A DNA stretch of 14,836 nt from Spirochaetaceae bacterium (lineage in GTDB: Bacteria > Spirochaetota > Spirochaetia > Treponematales > Breznakiellaceae): contig JAIRPH010000150.1 of NCBI GenBank assembly GCA_031257135.1, positions 1 through 14,836 on the forward strand, read 5' to 3'. The position numbers were made by a program, and so were the translations under genes. This document shows, in pieces, positions 13,447 to 14,836 of the stretch (positions are counted from its first letter, which is position 1; every line of letters begins with the position of its first letter). The notes below the pieces were generated by a model. The model had not been told where the DNA came from. It searched no databases and was given only the letters and a program-made list of their open reading frames with translations.

Positions 13447-13775
13447 GACGAAAAAAATCATATACCTAAAAAAGATATAATATATATCCTAATTTGTTAT
13501 ATAATAAAGAAATAGCATCCCAGCGGATATACGCGAACCCAGCGGATTTCAGATTTTTAGAATGTCCAAACGCTACCAGTTACATAATGACCCGTTTTTT
13601 AAAAAAGGGCGTAAAAGTGTATCATTTTGATACTTTTTCAATGCGCTATACCTTTATATATTCTTTTTGGCGCAGATAAGGTAACGCTTTTCGTAAAAAG
13701 TACAAAGTTTTCAAAATATTTTTAAAAACCGTAAAGCCTTTGCACTTTTTGCCGCGGCCATAGTATAGTAGAGAC
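13447..13775. other. A/T-rich intergenic region between divergent genes
   Basis: I see no convincing gene. It contains a dyad GATATAATATATATC (13474-13488), a 10-bp direct repeat CCCAGCGGAT at 13519-13528 and 13538-13547 (19-bp period), a near-palindrome CCCG-TTTTTTAAAAAA-GGG (13591-13609), and a small hairpin ending in a T-run (TATCATTTTGATACTTTTTC, near 13620-13640). The last could terminate a short plus-strand transcript. Confidence 0.45.
13740..13769 (+). promoter_or_regulatory. Promoter placing transcription start at the ATG of the small membrane protein
   Basis: TATAGT (13764-13769) ends exactly 6 nt before the ATG at 13776. A weak -35 (TTGCAC 13740-13745, 18-bp spacer, or TTTGCA with 19 bp) lies upstream. 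No Shine-Dalgarno precedes the start, so a leaderless mRNA is predicted. Confidence 0.5.
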
Positions 13776-14144
13776 ATGATGCAGTTCTATTTTTTATCCG
13801 TTTTGTGTAACGCCGCGGCAGGGTATAGCCTGATAAGCGATAGAAAACAGAATGACGCCTTTAGATTGGCGATAGGTATTTTAACGATTGTTTCGGGAGT
13901 ATTTAAACTCCTATCCGCAATACAAGGGGACGTGCCGGTACTAGGCGATATTATTCCCGCAATCATAGGATTTGCGGCAGGCTCTGTTCTGGTATTGGAA
14001 TACTATCGGAAAACTTCAACCCTTGAGCCTTCCATGCCGAGTTTGTTGGAACTGTTTCTGAATAACTATAAAAAGCAGATTGGTTTTTTGGCGATTACGG
14101 CGGCGGTTCTGCATTTTTTGTTTCCCCAAGTCTTGCTCATTTAA
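13776..14144 (+). CDS. Small integral membrane protein of unknown function
   Basis: A 122-aa protein with four likely membrane segments: about 3-19 (FYFLSVLCNAAAGYSLI), 30-48 (RLAIGILTIVSGVFKLLSA), 54-76 (PVLGDIIPAIIGFAAGSVLVLEY) and 101-120 (QIGFLAITAAVLHFLFPQVL), joined by short charged loops. I do not recognise a named family; it resembles conserved hypothetical spirochaetal membrane proteins. It begins ATG ATG with no Shine-Dalgarno and a -10 hexamer 6 nt before the first ATG, so initiation is probably leaderless at the first Met. The Nudix gene starts 11 nt after its stop and has its own Shine-Dalgarno, so the two form a small operon. Confidence 0.78.
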   Translation: MMQFYFLSVLCNAAAGYSLISDRKQNDAFRLAIGILTIVSGVFKLLSAIQGDVPVLGDIIPAIIGFAAGSVLVLEYYRKTSTLEPSMPSLLELFLNNYKKQIGFLAITAAVLHFLFPQVLLI

Positions 14145-14155
14145 GGAAACGGCTC

Positions 14156-14554
14156 ATGGAAAAAAGATCGGTCGCGGGAATCGCGATGCAACAGGGAAAA
14201 TTCTTCATCGCCCGGCGGCGTCCCGGCGGCGCATTAGGAGAGAAATGGGAGTTCCCGGGAGGTAAAGTGGAACCCGGAGAAACCGACGAAGCCGCATTGC
14301 TTCGAGAGTATCAGGAGGAATTGGAAGTTCCAATTACCGTAGGACCTTTTCTGGGATCAGCCTCGTTTGAATATCGCGGGCTTCATAGGGTCTATGCCTA
14401 CCAAGTTCGCTTGGAAGGATATGATTTCAAGCTGGCGGAACATACCGAGTATCGCTGGGCTACGCTGGAAGAAATCAGAACCCTAGACTTCGCCGACTCA
14501 GACCGCAACCTGCTTTCTCATTTAACCGCGTTTTGCGCTTCAAACAGCGAATAG
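14156..14554 (+). CDS. Nudix hydrolase, MutT/8-oxo-dGTP diphosphatase type
   Basis: A 132-aa Nudix pyrophosphohydrolase, the usual size of MutT-like nucleotide-pool cleaners that hydrolyse oxidised nucleoside triphosphates. The Nudix box starts at Gly36: G36-x5-E42-x7-R50-E51-Y52-x-E54-E55-x-E57-V58. All metal-binding Glu/Arg positions are present, but the consensus Gly near the end of the box is Glu57 (EELEV in place of EELGI). WEFPGGK before the box and EYRWATLEEI near 104-113 are typical of the MutT group. The ATG at 14156 has AAGGA 8 nt upstream. It is co-transcribed with the membrane protein 11 nt upstream. Substrate specificity cannot be fixed from sequence. Confidence 0.9.
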   Translation: MEKRSVAGIAMQQGKFFIARRRPGGALGEKWEFPGGKVEPGETDEAALLREYQEELEVPITVGPFLGSASFEYRGLHRVYAYQVRLEGYDFKLAEHTEYRWATLEEIRTLDFADSDRNLLSHLTAFCASNSE

Positions 14555-14574
14555 CCCGAAGGCTTGTTTCTTTT
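14553..14574 (+). terminator. Weak intrinsic terminator after the Nudix gene
   Basis: A short AGCC-CGAA-GGCT stem-loop overlaps the stop codon and is followed by TGTTTCTTTT. The 4-bp stem is short, so termination may be partial. Confidence 0.45.
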
Positions 14575-14610
14575 CAAAGAGCTTAGGCAAGCCTGCCGAT
14601 TGAAACAGGG

Positions 14611-14639
14611 TTGCTGTTTTTCAGGCTGAATGGTATACT
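14611..14639 (+). promoter_or_regulatory. Promoter placing transcription start at the ATG of the restriction-modification gene
   Basis: TTGCTG (14611-14616), 17-bp spacer, TATACT (14634-14639), then exactly 6 nt before the ATG at 14646. No Shine-Dalgarno is present. The arrangement again predicts a leaderless mRNA. Confidence 0.5.
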
Positions 14640-14645
14640 GAGCGT

Positions 14646-14836
14646 ATGGAAACGCCGGATCAGGCAATAATCCGGTATACCGCCGAACTCGACGGCATTT
14701 ACCGAGGGGGAAACGCGACCGAACATAGCTACCGTCCCGCGCTGAAAACCCTGCTGGAAGCCTTGACTTCCGGCTTAGACATAACCAACGAGCCGAAACG
14801 CATCGCCTGCGGCGCGCCGGATTTTATCGTTACCCG
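14646..14836 (+). CDS. N-terminus of a type ISP/IIG-like restriction-modification enzyme (partial)
   Basis: Only the first 63 codons lie in the window; the gene runs off the right edge. The visible part begins METPDQAIIRYTAELDGIYR and contains two blocks I recognise from large single-chain restriction-methyltransferase proteins: TEHSYRPALKTLLE (26-39) and TNEPKRIACGAPDF (47-60). In those enzymes this N-terminal domain is a PD-(D/E)xK nuclease, and the Asp in GAPDF is a plausible catalytic residue. The adenine methyltransferase and target-recognition domains would follow beyond the edge. It starts at an ATG with no Shine-Dalgarno, 6 nt after a TATACT hexamer. A stand-alone methyltransferase with a vestigial nuclease domain cannot be excluded. 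Confidence 0.75.
   Translation, partial: METPDQAIIRYTAELDGIYRGGNATEHSYRPALKTLLEALTSGLDITNEPKRIACGAPDFIVT

Noticed and set aside
13494..13679. Plus-strand 61-codon frame in the intergenic region
   Set aside because: No Shine-Dalgarno, no homology I recognise, and it spans a palindrome and a hairpin; likely chance.

Overview
The window reads as chromosomal DNA of a spirochaete, most likely a gut-type Treponema or close relative. This is inferred from family content, not from a marker gene. It has several lipoproteins with relaxed lipoboxes, BspA-type leucine-rich repeats, InlB B-repeats, bacterial Ig-like and fibronectin type III domains, a TonB-dependent receptor paired with a lipoprotein, and a base composition I judge by eye to be near 50% G+C.

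Left half, minus strand. From right to left a surface-protein cluster (9029-4716) encodes an uncharacterised 232-aa protein, a 643-aa Ig-like/InlB-repeat lipoprotein and a 510-aa LRR lipoprotein, and ends at a strong terminator (4609-4643). Just beyond it a consensus promoter (4531-4560) drives a cobalamin riboswitch (4388-4517), then a 231-aa lipoprotein (4220-3525) and a BtuB-like TonB-dependent receptor (3528-1549) that overlap by GTGA. This is a B12-repressed outer-membrane uptake operon. About 170 bp past btuB a second cobalamin riboswitch (1193-1375), also with its own promoter, faces the same way. Downstream of it lie only a doubtful small ORF, an ATG-ACG-TAA start-stop unit with a perfect Shine-Dalgarno, and a fibronectin type III lipoprotein that runs off the left edge.

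Middle (9030-9829). This is a non-coding stretch with a 21-bp tandem repeat array (9125-9376), a nearly all-G+C 13-bp tandem repeat (9517-9580) and a promoter that reads into the latter.

Right half. On the plus strand are an MFS transporter (9830) and a MATE exporter (11042). The MATE gene converges on a minus-strand group 2 sigma-70-family factor (12505-13386), with a shared bidirectional terminator between them. The sigma gene is preceded by a sigma-54-like -24/-12 element, an arrangement recalling the RpoN-to-RpoS cascade of Borrelia. Next come a small membrane protein (13776), a MutT-like Nudix hydrolase (14156), and the start of a restriction-modification enzyme (14646) cut by the right edge.

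The most unusual themes are a second, apparently orphan cobalamin riboswitch, a B12-regulated lipoprotein of unknown family coupled to BtuB, and four plus-strand genes without Shine-Dalgarno whose ATG sits where transcription should start. The minus-strand genes all have clear Shine-Dalgarno sequences.
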